Positions 20,001 through 28,208 of a DNA stretch of 64,000 nt are shown here, one piece after another; within the stretch, counting starts at the first letter, position 1, and every line of letters starts with the position of its first letter. The notes beneath the pieces are model-generated. The model did not search any database. It saw only the letters and a program-made list of their open reading frames with translations, and was not told the DNA's origin. Position numbers and translations under genes: made by a program. The DNA lies in the IMG/VR virus record IMGVR_UViG_3300021379_000005, positions 1-64,000 of that record, one strand, 5' to 3'. This DNA is from a virus.

Positions 20001-23000
20001 ACTGCTAGGGGCGGTACTAGAAGATTGTACAGATGCACCACCATCTCCTGCCGCCTCAACCCACTGCGAGGAAGTTCCATCATTATAATAAATGAATGTT
20101 TTTAATCCAGTAGAATCAAACCACAAATCACCATCATTTGGATTGGATGGTGCAACATCACCAACAGTAATCGCAGCAATATCTAAAAGTCCAGTTGCAT
20201 CAGTAAAATCAGATAAGTCTGTAGGTGTGTTTGATAAATCTGCATACGAACCAGAAAATGCAACATTTGCAAGATTCGCAATCGCCCAAGTATTTACTCT
20301 TGCATCTGTATAGTAAAGATTTGTAGAACCTTCAGTAAGTCCATCTGTATCTTTTGCGGCAAATGCGGTATCAAATCGTGCTTGAGTATAATATAGATTT
20401 GTTATCCCTTCTGCAATATTGTCGGTTGTTTTTGCTGCAATATTCGCATCTACTCTTGCATCTGTATAATATAGATTTGTACCCTCTGTTAAATCAGTAG
20501 TAGACTTTGCTGAAAACGCAGTATCAAATCGTGATTGAGTATAATATAAATTTGTACCTTCCGCCAAATCAGTAGTGGTGTGATTGCTAATATCTGAAAC
20601 TTGTCCAGTTATATTTGCATTAATATCTTTGTTTGATGAAAATTCATCAGTGGTAGAGTTATAAGTAAAGGTCGCAGAACCATCTGTACCCAAATCAATC
20701 GTAATCCCACCACCATTGGCAGCAGCTGCATTTGTTGCCCCACTTCCCAATACAATATTTAAATCGTCAACTTCTACCGTAGTAGAGTTGATGGTTGTTG
20801 TAGTGCCATCGACCTGTAGGTCACCAGCAATTACAACCTTTCCTGTATTGTCTCCTACCCCTGCAGGGTCAATAGTTAATGTGGATGGGCCTGCAATATA
20901 ACCAGTGGTTGTGATATTTCCATATGTTCTATTACCACTTATATAAGTCGCAACTCTTGCATCAGTATAATATAAATTGGTAGTGCCTTCTGTAATATCA
21001 TCAGTTGTTTTTGATGCAATATTTGCATCAACTCTAGCATCAGTATAGTAAAGATTTGTACCTTCAGTTAAATCGGTTGTCGATTTTGTAGCAAGTCTTG
21101 CATCAAATCTAGCATCAGTATAGTAAAGATTTGTACCTTCAGTTATGTGGTCTGTTGAAGATGGTATTGAGAAAACACCAGTAGAAGATGCATACCCAGC
21201 GACACCTGTTGTTACACTGACTGCATTTCTTACTCTAGTATCTGTATAATACAGATTTGTAGAACCTTCTGGAAGGTCATCTGTACTCGTTGGAAGTTCA
21301 CTATTGTTTGCAAGTTCTATCCAGTTTCCAGCATGGGCATAATATGCCTTTCCAGTACCATGGACATGAGCAAACATACCATGGTAAGAAGATGCATTTG
21401 GTAAGTCTCCTAATGCAGAGTAAACATTAGAGAATAAAATTTTATTTGAACCAAGGTCTAAATCTTGTCCTTCGACATGTGAACGAACCCTTGCGTCTGT
21501 ATAGTAAAGATTATTACCTTCGGTTAAATCGGTTGTTGTTTTCGCTGCAAATGCAGAATCAAAATCTGCCTGACTAAACGGAGCTTGCGGAATCCAAGAT
21601 GTTCCATTCCATACAAGTGCATCACCAGAAGTAGGAGAACTTGCATTTACATCTGTCAAGTCATTAAGTACTAAATTGTCAATTTGACTTTGTAGATTTA
21701 AGTCCGCCTGTTCTCTATCGTAAATCTCATCATCTAAATCGGATGAAACGGATGCGATCTGTGCTGCAACAGCAGATGTGGTAGTGTAACCATTATTATT
21801 AAGATATGTTGCAACTCTAGTATCCGTATAGTAAAGATTTGTACCTTCGGTTAAATCGGTTGTTGTTTTCGCTGCAAAGTTTGAATCGACTCTAGCATCC
21901 GTGTAGTAAAGGTTTGTTCCTTCAGAAAGGTCTGTAGTGGATTTTGTTGCAAGTCTTGTATCAAATGCAATATTTACTCTTGAATCTGTATAGTAAAGAT
22001 TTGTAGAACCTTCAGAAAGATCATCTGTGGTGTTGTTTGATAGATTAATTCCATCGATACTAGATGCTAGTGCAATAGTAAGTGTATTATTTACATCATC
22101 ATAAATAACAGAAATATCTTCGCCTGCTTGAATTAAAGCTGCGACTCTATCATCAACTCTTTCTTCTGTGAAATATAAGTTTGCACCTTCCGCAAGATCA
22201 GTTGTAGATTTTGTTGCCAGTCTTGTATCAAATCTTGCTTCTGTATAGTAAAGATTTGTACCTTCAGCAAGGTCTGTCGTTGTTTTTTGACTTAAATCTA
22301 AATTCGAACCTATTTGAAGTGCAACTCTTGTATCAACTCTAGCGTCAGTGTAATAAAGATTATTACTACCTTCTACAACATCATCAGTTGTTCTATTTGC
22401 AAGGAATGTGTTTACAGTCCCTTCGACAATATCATCCGTATCGAATTCAGTAAAATCAATTTCTACATTTAAAAGATTGCCAGCATCATCATAATTTTTA
22501 GTTAATCCTTTACCATCAACAAAAAGATTTGCAACTCGATCATCTACTCTTTCATCTGTATAGTAAAGATTTACAGTTCCTTCGTTTATATCGTCTGTTG
22601 TTCTATTTGATAGGAAAGTATTAACAGTACCTTCGACAATATCATCAGTATCGAATTCTGAAAAGTCAATTGCAATGTTTAGAAGATTTCCGGCATCATC
22701 ATATGACTTTTGAATTCCTTTTCCATCAACAAAAAGATTTGCAACTCTATCGTCTACTCTTTCGTCTGTAAAATAAAGATTTGTTCCTTCTGGAATATCA
22801 GAAGTTGATCTATTTGCAAGGAATGTGTTAACTGAACCTTCAATGATATCATCAGTATCAAATTCACTGAAGTTTATTTCGATGTTTAGAAGATTTCCGG
22901 CATCATCATAATTTTTCTGGATGCCAACGCCATCGACAATAAGAGCTGCAACCCTATCATCTACTCTTTCTTCAGTGAAATATAGATTGGTTGTGCCCTC

Positions 23001-23216
23001 TGGAATATCGTCAGTATTTGGTTTGTTTAATAGATCTGTCCAACTACCAGATGCTGCAATTGCTGAAAGACCAAGGTTGGTTCTAGCGTCTGCAGCGTTA
23101 GTTGCACCAGTTCCACCGTGATCCAGACCTACCGTTTCATTTGTTCGAAATTCACTTAAACCTGTTGTATCACCAGAACCATCTACGACTACTCTTATTG
23201 GGATAGCGTTAGTCAT
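14094..23216 (-). CDS. Giant tail fibre with ~33 NLYYT repeats
   Basis: 3040 residues. N-terminus (IPIRVVVDGSGDTTGLSEF...GLDHGGTGATN) resembles that of the 310-residue protein and is probably the attachment end. Residues ~77 to ~2650 carry about 33 copies of a motif like TTDLTEGTNLYYTDARVDAR, a repeat seen in many marine phage fibres and probably a trimeric beta stalk. Between the repeats lie other recurring modules: SYHGMFAHVHGTGKAYYAH (three copies), SDGDLWF.....YIYYNDG..(S/A)QWVEA (many copies, dense near the C-terminus), YDLGS..NRFKDIYLSG and TLDTLNELAAALGDDPNF. The C-terminal ~100 residues (SADYTASAGDKLFVDCSSSA ... WLLMER) form a compact tip domain. ATG at 23216 with AGAGGAA. A long host-recognition fibre is likely. 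Confidence 0.9.
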   Translation of the reverse strand: MTNAIPIRVVVDGSGDTTGLSEFRTNETVGLDHGGTGATNAADARTNLGLSAIAASGSWTDLLNKPNTDDIPEGTTNLYFTEERVDDRVAALIVDGVGIQKNYDDAGNLLNIEINFSEFDTDDIIEGSVNTFLANRSTSDIPEGTNLYFTDERVDDRVANLFVDGKGIQKSYDDAGNLLNIAIDFSEFDTDDIVEGTVNTFLSNRTTDDINEGTVNLYYTDERVDDRVANLFVDGKGLTKNYDDAGNLLNVEIDFTEFDTDDIVEGTVNTFLANRTTDDVVEGSNNLYYTDARVDTRVALQIGSNLDLSQKTTTDLAEGTNLYYTEARFDTRLATKSTTDLAEGANLYFTEERVDDRVAALIQAGEDISVIYDDVNNTLTIALASSIDGINLSNNTTDDLSEGSTNLYYTDSRVNIAFDTRLATKSTTDLSEGTNLYYTDARVDSNFAAKTTTDLTEGTNLYYTDTRVATYLNNNGYTTTSAVAAQIASVSSDLDDEIYDREQADLNLQSQIDNLVLNDLTDVNASSPTSGDALVWNGTSWIPQAPFSQADFDSAFAAKTTTDLTEGNNLYYTDARVRSHVEGQDLDLGSNKILFSNVYSALGDLPNASSYHGMFAHVHGTGKAYYAHAGNWIELANNSELPTSTDDLPEGSTNLYYTDTRVRNAVSVTTGVAGYASSTGVFSIPSSTDHITEGTNLYYTDARFDARLATKSTTDLTEGTNLYYTDARVDANIASKTTDDITEGTTNLYYTDARVATYISGNRTYGNITTTGYIAGPSTLTIDPAGVGDNTGKVVIAGDLQVDGTTTTINSTTVEVDDLNIVLGSGATNAAAANGGGITIDLGTDGSATFTYNSTTDEFSSNKDINANITGQVSDISNHTTTDLAEGTNLYYTQSRFDTAFSAKSTTDLTEGTNLYYTDARVDANIAAKTTDNIAEGITNLYYTQARFDTAFAAKDTDGLTEGSTNLYYTDARVNTWAIANLANVAFSGSYADLSNTPTDLSDFTDATGLLDIAAITVGDVAPSNPNDGDLWFDSTGLKTFIYYNDGTSSQWVEAAGDGGASVQSSSTAPSSPSDGDLWFNDNNLKLYIYYNDGSSAQWVEASGGIAQDTDAIPEGNNNLYYTDTRFDTRFATKDTDDLVEGSTNLYYTDARVDARIAASSLGSTDDLPEGSTNLYYTDARVQAVSINEIVEDITPTLGGNLNANTFNITNISADGYSLPVADGTNRQVIMTDGSGTLSFENLDTIHTEVTNQTGSTILKGTPVYQTGTSGNAMTIAPADASSSTTMPAVGVLEQDLVSGATGFVIHMGKISGVDTSAFNEGDTIYVAVGGGYTNTPPVGESNLLQNLGRVTKVHASNGAGVIMGAGRTNAVPNLNDGNIFIGDSNNQATTASLNTSVQNYLSNLSGSIVPDTNVTYDLGSNTNRFKDIYLSGSSIYLGTLQLSDNNGALEVTTSGSTEAFATETYVDTAVANLVDSSPTTLDTLNELAAALGDDPNFSTTITNLIGTKLATADFNTTADSWLTGKTTTDLTEGTNLYYTDARVDARIAIQTGVNLSLANKTTDDLSEGSTNLYYTDSRVETYLESNAAADRIQLRTNNAYFGVGTATGSAGMAIKNNSGQPFFYGQKYLPANNGQTDLELEANTGGKINVNAFRIYNVGTPSDPSDAATKSYVDSAIATKDQLSELSGTTDDISEGSTNLYYTDARVDARITASNPYDSSDFDTDFSGKSTTDLTEGTNLYYTDARADARVAAANIGVLNDVNTTGIATGDFLLYDGSEFLPVDFATEVNTYADTRINTASIQDLSDVDAVDTPASGDVLLYDAGNSNFGFINLGNEINSYFDTRFATKDTDDLTEGNTNLYYTDARVASYLSGTGYATTSYVTAQIASISSDLDDEVYDREQADLNLQSQIDSLTTNIGALVLDDLSDVDTTTTAPTNGQTLIFNGTTFVPGTISGYTSTDFDTDFGTKSTTDLSEGTNLYYTDARVRTHIQGADLDMGSNKILFSNVYANTGDLPSASSYHGMFAHVHGTGKAYYAHNGQWVELANVSELPTNTDDVSEGSTNLYYTDARVDARITASNPYDSSDFDTDFGTKSTTVLSEGTNLYYTDARVQSYLTAQGIATETLTSLGIAGNVLTYTDEDGNTTNIDLSLYLDDTNLARLVSGTLNGTTGIATFTRDDATTFTIDFSPLFDDTNLSRINSATFTNGTLTLTRDDASTAATVSLDGRYLQDLSGLTTDNLSEGSTNLYYTQTRFNSAFAGKTTTDLTEGTNLYYTDARVDARIAAANIVSGSSIDDLSDVDTSTTTPTDGQALVWDNTNSKWVPGAAASGSSIDVSDIAPSNPSDGDLWFDSSELKTYIYYNDGTSSQWVEAAGNVASSVHLSDAAPSTPSEGDLWFNSSNLRLYVYYNDGSSSQWIEASGSVNSAGQTSLDDLTDVDTTTTAPTNGQTLVFNGTNFVPGTISGYATSDFNTDFATKDTDDLTEGSTNLYYTDSRVQTKLGDVSGHIIPDTDVTYDLGSSTHKFRDLYLSGNSITLGGIVITEHSGALQVHTTGGGAAQPFATVSYVDTELANLVSSAPTTLDTLNELAAALGDDPNFATTITNLIGTKLAITDFNTTADSWLTTKSTTDLSEGTNLYYTDARVRSHVEGQDLDLGTNKVLFSNVYATIGDLPSAASYHGMFAHVHATGKAYYAHGGSWIELANVSEVFDGTWASLTGTPTTIAGYGITDAFDGDYNSLTNKPSVPSALDDLTDVDLTTTSPTDGQALIWDSVNSVWKPGNVASGGGGGASVSVSDTAPSSPSVGDLWFNSANTKMYVYFNDGTSSQWIQSNPSGATSPIISSDTAPTNPVVNSLWFDSSDGSLYFRYDDGSSEQWVNLIGASLSGGGGGASVTVSDTAPTSPSAGDMWFDSQYATLLIYYNDGTNSQWVSVSGENNSTSTPQWQEQSADYTASAGDKLFVDCSSSAVIVTLPSSPTQGDEIRIIDATGNASINNITINRNGSNIQGTADNLIIETDRAAFGLVYYNTTQGWLLMER
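15275..22988 (-). repeat. NLYYTDARV-type coding repeats of the long fibre
   Basis: I count about 33 occurrences of NLY(Y/F)T followed by (D/E/T/Q).R(V/F), nearly all preceded by an (L/I)xEGxxN turn. Spacing varies from about 25 to over 100 residues because other modules are inserted. At the DNA level the plus strand shows the recurring string GTATAGTAAAGATTTGT. These are in-frame protein repeats. Confidence 0.9.
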
Positions 23217-23235
23217 TAAATTCCTCTTTTCTTAC

Positions 23236-23243
23236 TATTTAGG
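23236..23243 (-). promoter_or_regulatory. Possible degenerate late promoter, CCTAAATA
   Basis: Minus strand reads CCTAAATA, six of eight matches to TATAAATA, with 19 bases between it and the ATG of the 3040-residue fibre. It overlaps the base of the hairpin at 23242-23271. Weak on its own; the position fits the pattern of the other gaps. Confidence 0.35.
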
Positions 23244-23271
23244 TTCGGCCATACTCAGTATGACCGAAACC
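23242..23271. other. Strong hairpin before the giant fibre gene
   Basis: An inverted repeat: GGTTCGGCCATAC, a 3-base loop, then GTATGACCGAAACC. It can form a stem of about 13 pairs with one bulge and a wobble pair. It lies in the 67-base gap between the 1297-residue gene and the fibre gene. On the minus-strand RNA it is followed by UAAAUAGUAAG, not a U-run, so it is a poor intrinsic terminator; attenuation, an RNA end or a message-stabilising stem are alternatives. Confidence 0.6.
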
Positions 23272-23283
23272 TTAAACTTTCAA

Positions 23284-26200
23284 TTAAGAGGTAAGTAGAG
23301 TTGTATCTGCATCGGTAGATTCGATGCCGTTTCCAGCAACTAGCATTAGTAATCTCATACCATTACCATAAGCTTCGGATGACATTAATCCTCTATACAG
23401 TCTCCTCTTATCTGTTGTTCCAGTGGTACTAAATCTATCACTGGTGATAAGAGTGTCTTGTCCCACCGCACCAGCAGCACAGAAAGAAATCAAGTCGAGT
23501 TCTTTTCCTGTGTATAAGAAACGTTGTGACCCAAGTCTGTTAGGGAATTGGATAACCAATTGTCCTTTATCATTAAGAGACAATTGTTCTAATGGGTTAA
23601 TGACAGCATGAGAATCTGTTTCATTAATACCAGCAAAAACATGTCTATCCCATGGTTTCAAAACATCCTTTTCACGAACAACAAAACGTCTAAATCTTGC
23701 TTGGGTGTCCATATCCAGTGCAAGCAACTCTTGGTTTTGCATTTCATCAATTGTGAAATTATACAAGTAATTTCCAGCAACATCATATATACCAGTATAT
23801 GCAATAGACTCTTCTCTCTGTGTTGTTTTAGAAGTAAAGTAAGGAACTAAATCAGAGAACAATGTTGGTGGTTCGGAAGTTGCATAAACACAATGGATCG
23901 GTTGATGTTCTGATGAATAGTCAGCCTCACCAGTAATAGAATCAACGTGTCTTTGAACAACAAGCCATGCGTGATCGTCTGATTGATCTGATGATGCCTG
24001 ATCTCTAACCATCAATGCAATACCGTGATCTGCAAATGTCGCAGTAAATGACATTGGATACGATACAGCAACATCTGGATGCGATTTTCCAGTTCTTCTA
24101 AACCATCCTTTTTGAAGTCTCAGAGAACCAGAATTATATGGAGTATCATATGTCAGTTCTGTAGAAGAACCTACCAAAAATCTTTCCTCATATCTATATT
24201 CATTGTCATTTAATATTCCTTCTGTGACAACTTGTCCGTTATTTTTTGTGATAGAATACCCAGCAGGGTCTACAAAGGGCCCATATAACCCCGCAATTAA
24301 TGTACCTGTAACATCAAAATGTTTTCTACCTACCAAACCAGCAGTTGGATTAAAATTAGTTACAACAGAATTTCTTAATTGTTCTCTATTCACAAAAGGA
24401 CTAATTAAGTGGGATGCACTCTCTAGATATCCAGTAAACTGAGGACGCAATGCACCCAAGAAGCCAGGTTCTCTCATTTTAGCTTCTTTAATACCATCTC
24501 TTCCTTCAATTTGAGAAACATCACCATCTGATTTCAACTGGAATTCAGTTGCAACGTGACACTTAAAATACTCAAAACTATTAGAGGCATCAGTATCTCC
24601 TCTTACTTGAAGAACTGCATCGTTGATATATGGCGAAGTTTCTCTCACTTCGTATCCTCTAGAAATATCAAAACGAATTCTCCAAGCTTGGTCTCCGTTA
24701 TTTCCAGATAAAGGATTTGCACCTTTTGTCTGCAGAACAATTGGACCCATAGAGTAGTCTGTAATGTACTCAAAACTATCAATTTCTATTTCATGAGTAT
24801 ATGTGTCGAACTCTTTAAAACTTGTTTTAGACAAAGAAAGGCCAGGGTGTGTACTATTTGGATGTCTAGTTCTTTGGTCTAAATCAAAAGAAATTTGCGG
24901 CCCGACTGGTCTAGAACCATCTGTATGCAAAATATTTTGTTGATATGAAACAAAATATGAAGTATCCGTTCCATCAGCACCGAGTTGAACTTTCCAGTTT
25001 CCATTTATTGGATTTGCAAAAGTACCAAAGTCTCTTGCAATTGGAAATTGCAATCTAACTTTTGATACATCAGATATTTGTGGAGATTGTGTTTGAGAAA
25101 GTTCAAACTCCATTGGATCACCATCAACATCCGCATCACCACTAGAAGTTCTACCAGTATCTGTTGCGGTTAAAAGTGTTGCAAGAGTATATGTACCAGA
25201 AACTGTAAACGCAGTTGGTAGTGCAGTAACATCTGCAACGGTGACACCATTAACAGGATAGTCAGTCACTGTGACTTCTCCAATTGTTGTGTCGGCAAAA
25301 TGTGTAGAATCTGCAGATGCAAGTCCAGAAACTCTACCCTTTCCACCAAATCCAAAATATGCAGATGAATTTTTATTATATTCTAATATAATTGAAGAAC
25401 CAGAAGATTTAACTGTCATATAGGTGTTGATATAACCAATTTGACGCAATCTACCGACAATCTGAGATGTCATTTGTGCAGAGTTTAGATTTTCTAATGC
25501 CTTAAACTCAAGAACAATGTCATCTAAAGTTGCATTTGCAGTATCATATACTCCTGCAGCAACTTGCGTTTCATCAACCAATCCAGAAATTGTAATTACG
25601 GTGGTGTCCCCAATATTACAACCATCAAATCCTCTTAGTTGTACTTGATGGTAATATCCATTCGGGAAAACAGGTTCCGCTGCAAGTGTGGTTGTTCCAT
25701 CTGTAATAGTAGATGTTGCAGTAGTAATAGGAACAGTAAATTGAGTTAAATTGTTTGCAAGGACTGCCTGAGGGCGTTCTGTTCTCTCTACACTTACAGC
25801 AAGAGAGAAACCAACTTCTCTAGATTCAAATTCAATTACACCTTCTCTATCGTCTTGATTAATTGACGCAATGAAAGGGCCACCCTTCGGATCGCATAGT
25901 GCAGTTTTTACTAATATGTCGTAAACATCTTGCGTATATCCAACAATACTGTTATCTAAACCAACAGGTACATCAATTTCATATTCGATAGTCGAATTTG
26001 GTGCAAGGTTTGTAACCGCAAAAGTAAACTTATAACTATCACCTCTTTGTAGATTATTACCATTAAATGTGTGAAGGTATCCTAAAATCAATTCCCCACG
26101 ATATCTTCTTGGTTCTAGTGTTCCTGCAGGAAAGAAAAATTCATCTCTGTAGTTAGAAATCCAGAAATGGTGAAAAACATCACCCTGTGCTGTTATCTCT

Positions 26201-27177
26201 TCTCTATATTGACGAAGTTTTGCCTGTGTATTAATTCCAGATTCAATGTCTGGTAAAAATTTAACCTCTCTCGCTGTATTTGTCAGACATCTTTTAATTT
26301 TATTGTATTCGTTTTGATAAACTGCCCTAGAAATATTTGGAAGTCCGATATATCCTGCTTGATTTTGCTGTGAAAGTTTTACAGGAGAAGGTGCCTCTTT
26401 GTAAAAATGTCCATTCAACAGAGTTGCAGGTCTTGGATCGCCAGTACCAAATACCAAATTCTGTCCACTCACACTAATAATCGGGTCCGAAAGAGTAACA
26501 ACATTGATATTAATCTCAGTAATTGTTGGATATGGCGCCGAAAGTGCAACACCATTATTTGACCTCAATTCCATACCAACAGATAATTGAGCTGCATTAT
26601 AAGTGGTTACGTTAGTTGAACCAGCTGGATCACTATCGGCATCAATAGTAACTGTAGTTGCCCAAGAACTATTTACACCACCGCCCCTTCTATTTGGATG
26701 TGGGTTTAAATATGCAAATAATTCCGCATTTGGGCCCAATATTTTATCTGCAGTGAGGCCTGCTTGACCGGCAGCTTGTGCAGATGGAAATGTTTCTGAT
26801 AATAGATCATGCCAATCTTTATCATCATAAAGGTCATCGATTTCTTTTCTTCTTGCGATTGAGCTGTCGCCGTCTAGATAAAATGGGGTGAATGTTTGCC
26901 CACCAGCTGGACTGACAGGATTATCAATTCCATATGCACCTTCTGTTGACGATGTTACGCCAGAATCATAATTCCACACGATAAATTCATCAATATATTT
27001 TGTTAATTCTGAATCTCTGATCGAAATCTTTGTGATTTGCGGCCCGACATCATCAAATCCATTTTCTAAGAACTGTTCTGTTACTTGTTGTATAAGCGGA
27101 ATAAAATCATCACGCTTTGGATCTCTGTAGTATCCGTCCATGTGAATGATTTCATTTTTTTGGATAGACTTAGACAT
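23284..27177 (-). CDS. Virion structural protein, family member 4 (1297 residues)
   Basis: Member of a four-copy family with the 683-, 1401- and 1569-residue proteins. Shared blocks: N-terminal SIQKNEIIHM; a middle QGRDGIK / EGRDGIKEAKMREPG block; an FTATFADHGIALMVRDQAS..QSDDHAWLVVQRHVD block ending in HCVY; and the C-terminal FVVREKDVLKPWDRHVFA, INPLEQLS, SQRFLY and YGNGMRLLMLV. Only ~70 residues join HCVY to FVVRE here, as in the 683-residue copy, while the extra length lies in the N-terminal half (DNPVSPAGG to about residue 700). ATG at 27175-27177 with GGAG. Such proteins are annotated as virion structural proteins in marine T4-like phages; the exact baseplate or fibre role is not known to me. 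Confidence 0.85.
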   Translation of the reverse strand: MSKSIQKNEIIHMDGYYRDPKRDDFIPLIQQVTEQFLENGFDDVGPQITKISIRDSELTKYIDEFIVWNYDSGVTSSTEGAYGIDNPVSPAGGQTFTPFYLDGDSSIARRKEIDDLYDDKDWHDLLSETFPSAQAAGQAGLTADKILGPNAELFAYLNPHPNRRGGGVNSSWATTVTIDADSDPAGSTNVTTYNAAQLSVGMELRSNNGVALSAPYPTITEININVVTLSDPIISVSGQNLVFGTGDPRPATLLNGHFYKEAPSPVKLSQQNQAGYIGLPNISRAVYQNEYNKIKRCLTNTAREVKFLPDIESGINTQAKLRQYREEITAQGDVFHHFWISNYRDEFFFPAGTLEPRRYRGELILGYLHTFNGNNLQRGDSYKFTFAVTNLAPNSTIEYEIDVPVGLDNSIVGYTQDVYDILVKTALCDPKGGPFIASINQDDREGVIEFESREVGFSLAVSVERTERPQAVLANNLTQFTVPITTATSTITDGTTTLAAEPVFPNGYYHQVQLRGFDGCNIGDTTVITISGLVDETQVAAGVYDTANATLDDIVLEFKALENLNSAQMTSQIVGRLRQIGYINTYMTVKSSGSSIILEYNKNSSAYFGFGGKGRVSGLASADSTHFADTTIGEVTVTDYPVNGVTVADVTALPTAFTVSGTYTLATLLTATDTGRTSSGDADVDGDPMEFELSQTQSPQISDVSKVRLQFPIARDFGTFANPINGNWKVQLGADGTDTSYFVSYQQNILHTDGSRPVGPQISFDLDQRTRHPNSTHPGLSLSKTSFKEFDTYTHEIEIDSFEYITDYSMGPIVLQTKGANPLSGNNGDQAWRIRFDISRGYEVRETSPYINDAVLQVRGDTDASNSFEYFKCHVATEFQLKSDGDVSQIEGRDGIKEAKMREPGFLGALRPQFTGYLESASHLISPFVNREQLRNSVVTNFNPTAGLVGRKHFDVTGTLIAGLYGPFVDPAGYSITKNNGQVVTEGILNDNEYRYEERFLVGSSTELTYDTPYNSGSLRLQKGWFRRTGKSHPDVAVSYPMSFTATFADHGIALMVRDQASSDQSDDHAWLVVQRHVDSITGEADYSSEHQPIHCVYATSEPPTLFSDLVPYFTSKTTQREESIAYTGIYDVAGNYLYNFTIDEMQNQELLALDMDTQARFRRFVVREKDVLKPWDRHVFAGINETDSHAVINPLEQLSLNDKGQLVIQFPNRLGSQRFLYTGKELDLISFCAAGAVGQDTLITSDRFSTTGTTDKRRLYRGLMSSEAYGNGMRLLMLVAGNGIESTDADTTLLTS

Positions 27178-27221
27178 TAATAAACTCCTATTATTTTAAA
27201 TTGCAATTATTTATTTCTTAT

Positions 27222-27229
27222 TATTTATA
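27222..27229 (-). promoter_or_regulatory. T4-type late promoter, exact TATAAATA
   Basis: Exact octamer on the minus strand in the 61-base gap before the 1297-residue gene, 44 bases from its ATG. A second, seven-of-eight box (AATAAATA) lies at 27208-27215, closer to the gene. Confidence 0.8.
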
Positions 27230-27238
27230 AAAAAGAAT

Positions 27239-28171
27239 TTATACACCGTTTACGACCAAATCTATATCGTCTTGAGTACCATTTGCCGTAAAAAATTCAA
27301 CTACACCACTTAATATTTGATTGCCGTGGAAAGTCGTAGTCAATGGAATATCATCCCTACTACCATCTTCCATGGTGAACTTTATAAAACCACCAACTCC
27401 AAAATCACTAGTTGGTTCGTATTTTCCACTGGTGGTATCATAAACAATACCAACCTTTCCAGCACCAGATACTTGTGCTGCGGTGTGTCCTTCATATGCA
27501 AAATTTGCAAGGTCGTTAGTGACCCCTGTTATTTGTGATATAATAGAAGATTCTACACCAGTTGCCCTATTAATTTCGTTTTGCAGAGCAGCGTCCAACA
27601 ATACATCAGCATTATTTAGACTAGTTGCACCAGAAATAAAATTGGTATTTGCATTTGGAGTATAAGTACCATCCGCATTTAGTCCAGAGCCACCTATGAT
27701 TGCGTTTATTTGGTTTCTAAGTGGTGTAAAATCTACCGTTACTGATGTAGTACTCGTGTCTGGGTTGTATATAACAATAATATCTCCGCCAAATTCAAGT
27801 CCACCAGTGATATTATCTTGAACTAAAAGTGCCTGTCCTACTTCAAACCAAGCTTCTCCTGTGCCATAAAACAATCTTCCAGAAGTACTATCCATTGCTA
27901 TTCTACCAGCATCTGGAACTTCTTGTTGAATTGCGATTATAGAAGAATATGTTTCATATCGTGCGAGTTCAAAATTATCTCGCATTTGTTGTCTGATTGC
28001 ATCGAGCAATTCTTCATCTGTTGCTGTTGCAGGAAGACCATTACTTTCTCTACTTCCCCCTGCGCCAATACCACCATCTAGAATACCAATATAATCGGAT
28101 TCTAAAAATTCTCCAAGAACAACGTCACCAGACTGTTGTACGAGTGCCTTAATAGGATATGCAATTGCCAA
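27239..28171 (-). CDS. Fibre-like structural protein with TTG start
   Basis: 310 residues. The first ~40 (AIAYPIKALVQQSGDVVLGEF..SDYIGILDGG) resemble the start of the 3040-residue fibre. A helical piece (LLDAIRQQMRDNFELARYE), a segment TSGRLFYGTGEAWFEVGQ, and a GLNADGTYTPNANTNFISGATSLNNADVLLDAAL module follow; the last is shared with the 399-residue protein. The start must be TTG at 28169-28171: GGAG lies seven bases upstream and no ATG or GTG fits. It follows the PAAR gene and has its own late promoter. Likely a short fibre or a connector near the tail tip; inferred. Confidence 0.8.
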   Translation of the reverse strand: MAIAYPIKALVQQSGDVVLGEFLESDYIGILDGGIGAGGSRESNGLPATATDEELLDAIRQQMRDNFELARYETYSSIIAIQQEVPDAGRIAMDSTSGRLFYGTGEAWFEVGQALLVQDNITGGLEFGGDIIVIYNPDTSTTSVTVDFTPLRNQINAIIGGSGLNADGTYTPNANTNFISGATSLNNADVLLDAALQNEINRATGVESSIISQITGVTNDLANFAYEGHTAAQVSGAGKVGIVYDTTSGKYEPTSDFGVGGFIKFTMEDGSRDDIPLTTTFHGNQILSGVVEFFTANGTQDDIDLVVNGV

Positions 28172-28200
28172 TGAAAAACTCCGTCTTATCTTTTATACAT

Positions 28201-28208
28201 TATTTATA
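28201..28208 (-). promoter_or_regulatory. T4-type late promoter, exact TATAAATA
   Basis: Exact octamer on the minus strand, abutting the PAAR stop codon (28209-28211), 29 bases before the TTG start of the 310-residue gene. Confidence 0.8.

Noticed and set aside
15275-22988. Recurring GTATAGTAAAGATTTGT string as CRISPR or regulatory repeats
   Set aside because: It encodes the NLYYTD part of the fibre repeat, in frame in a single 3040-residue gene.
23242-23271. Hairpin as a normal intrinsic terminator
   Set aside because: No U-run follows on the transcribed strand; kept only as a hairpin of unknown role.
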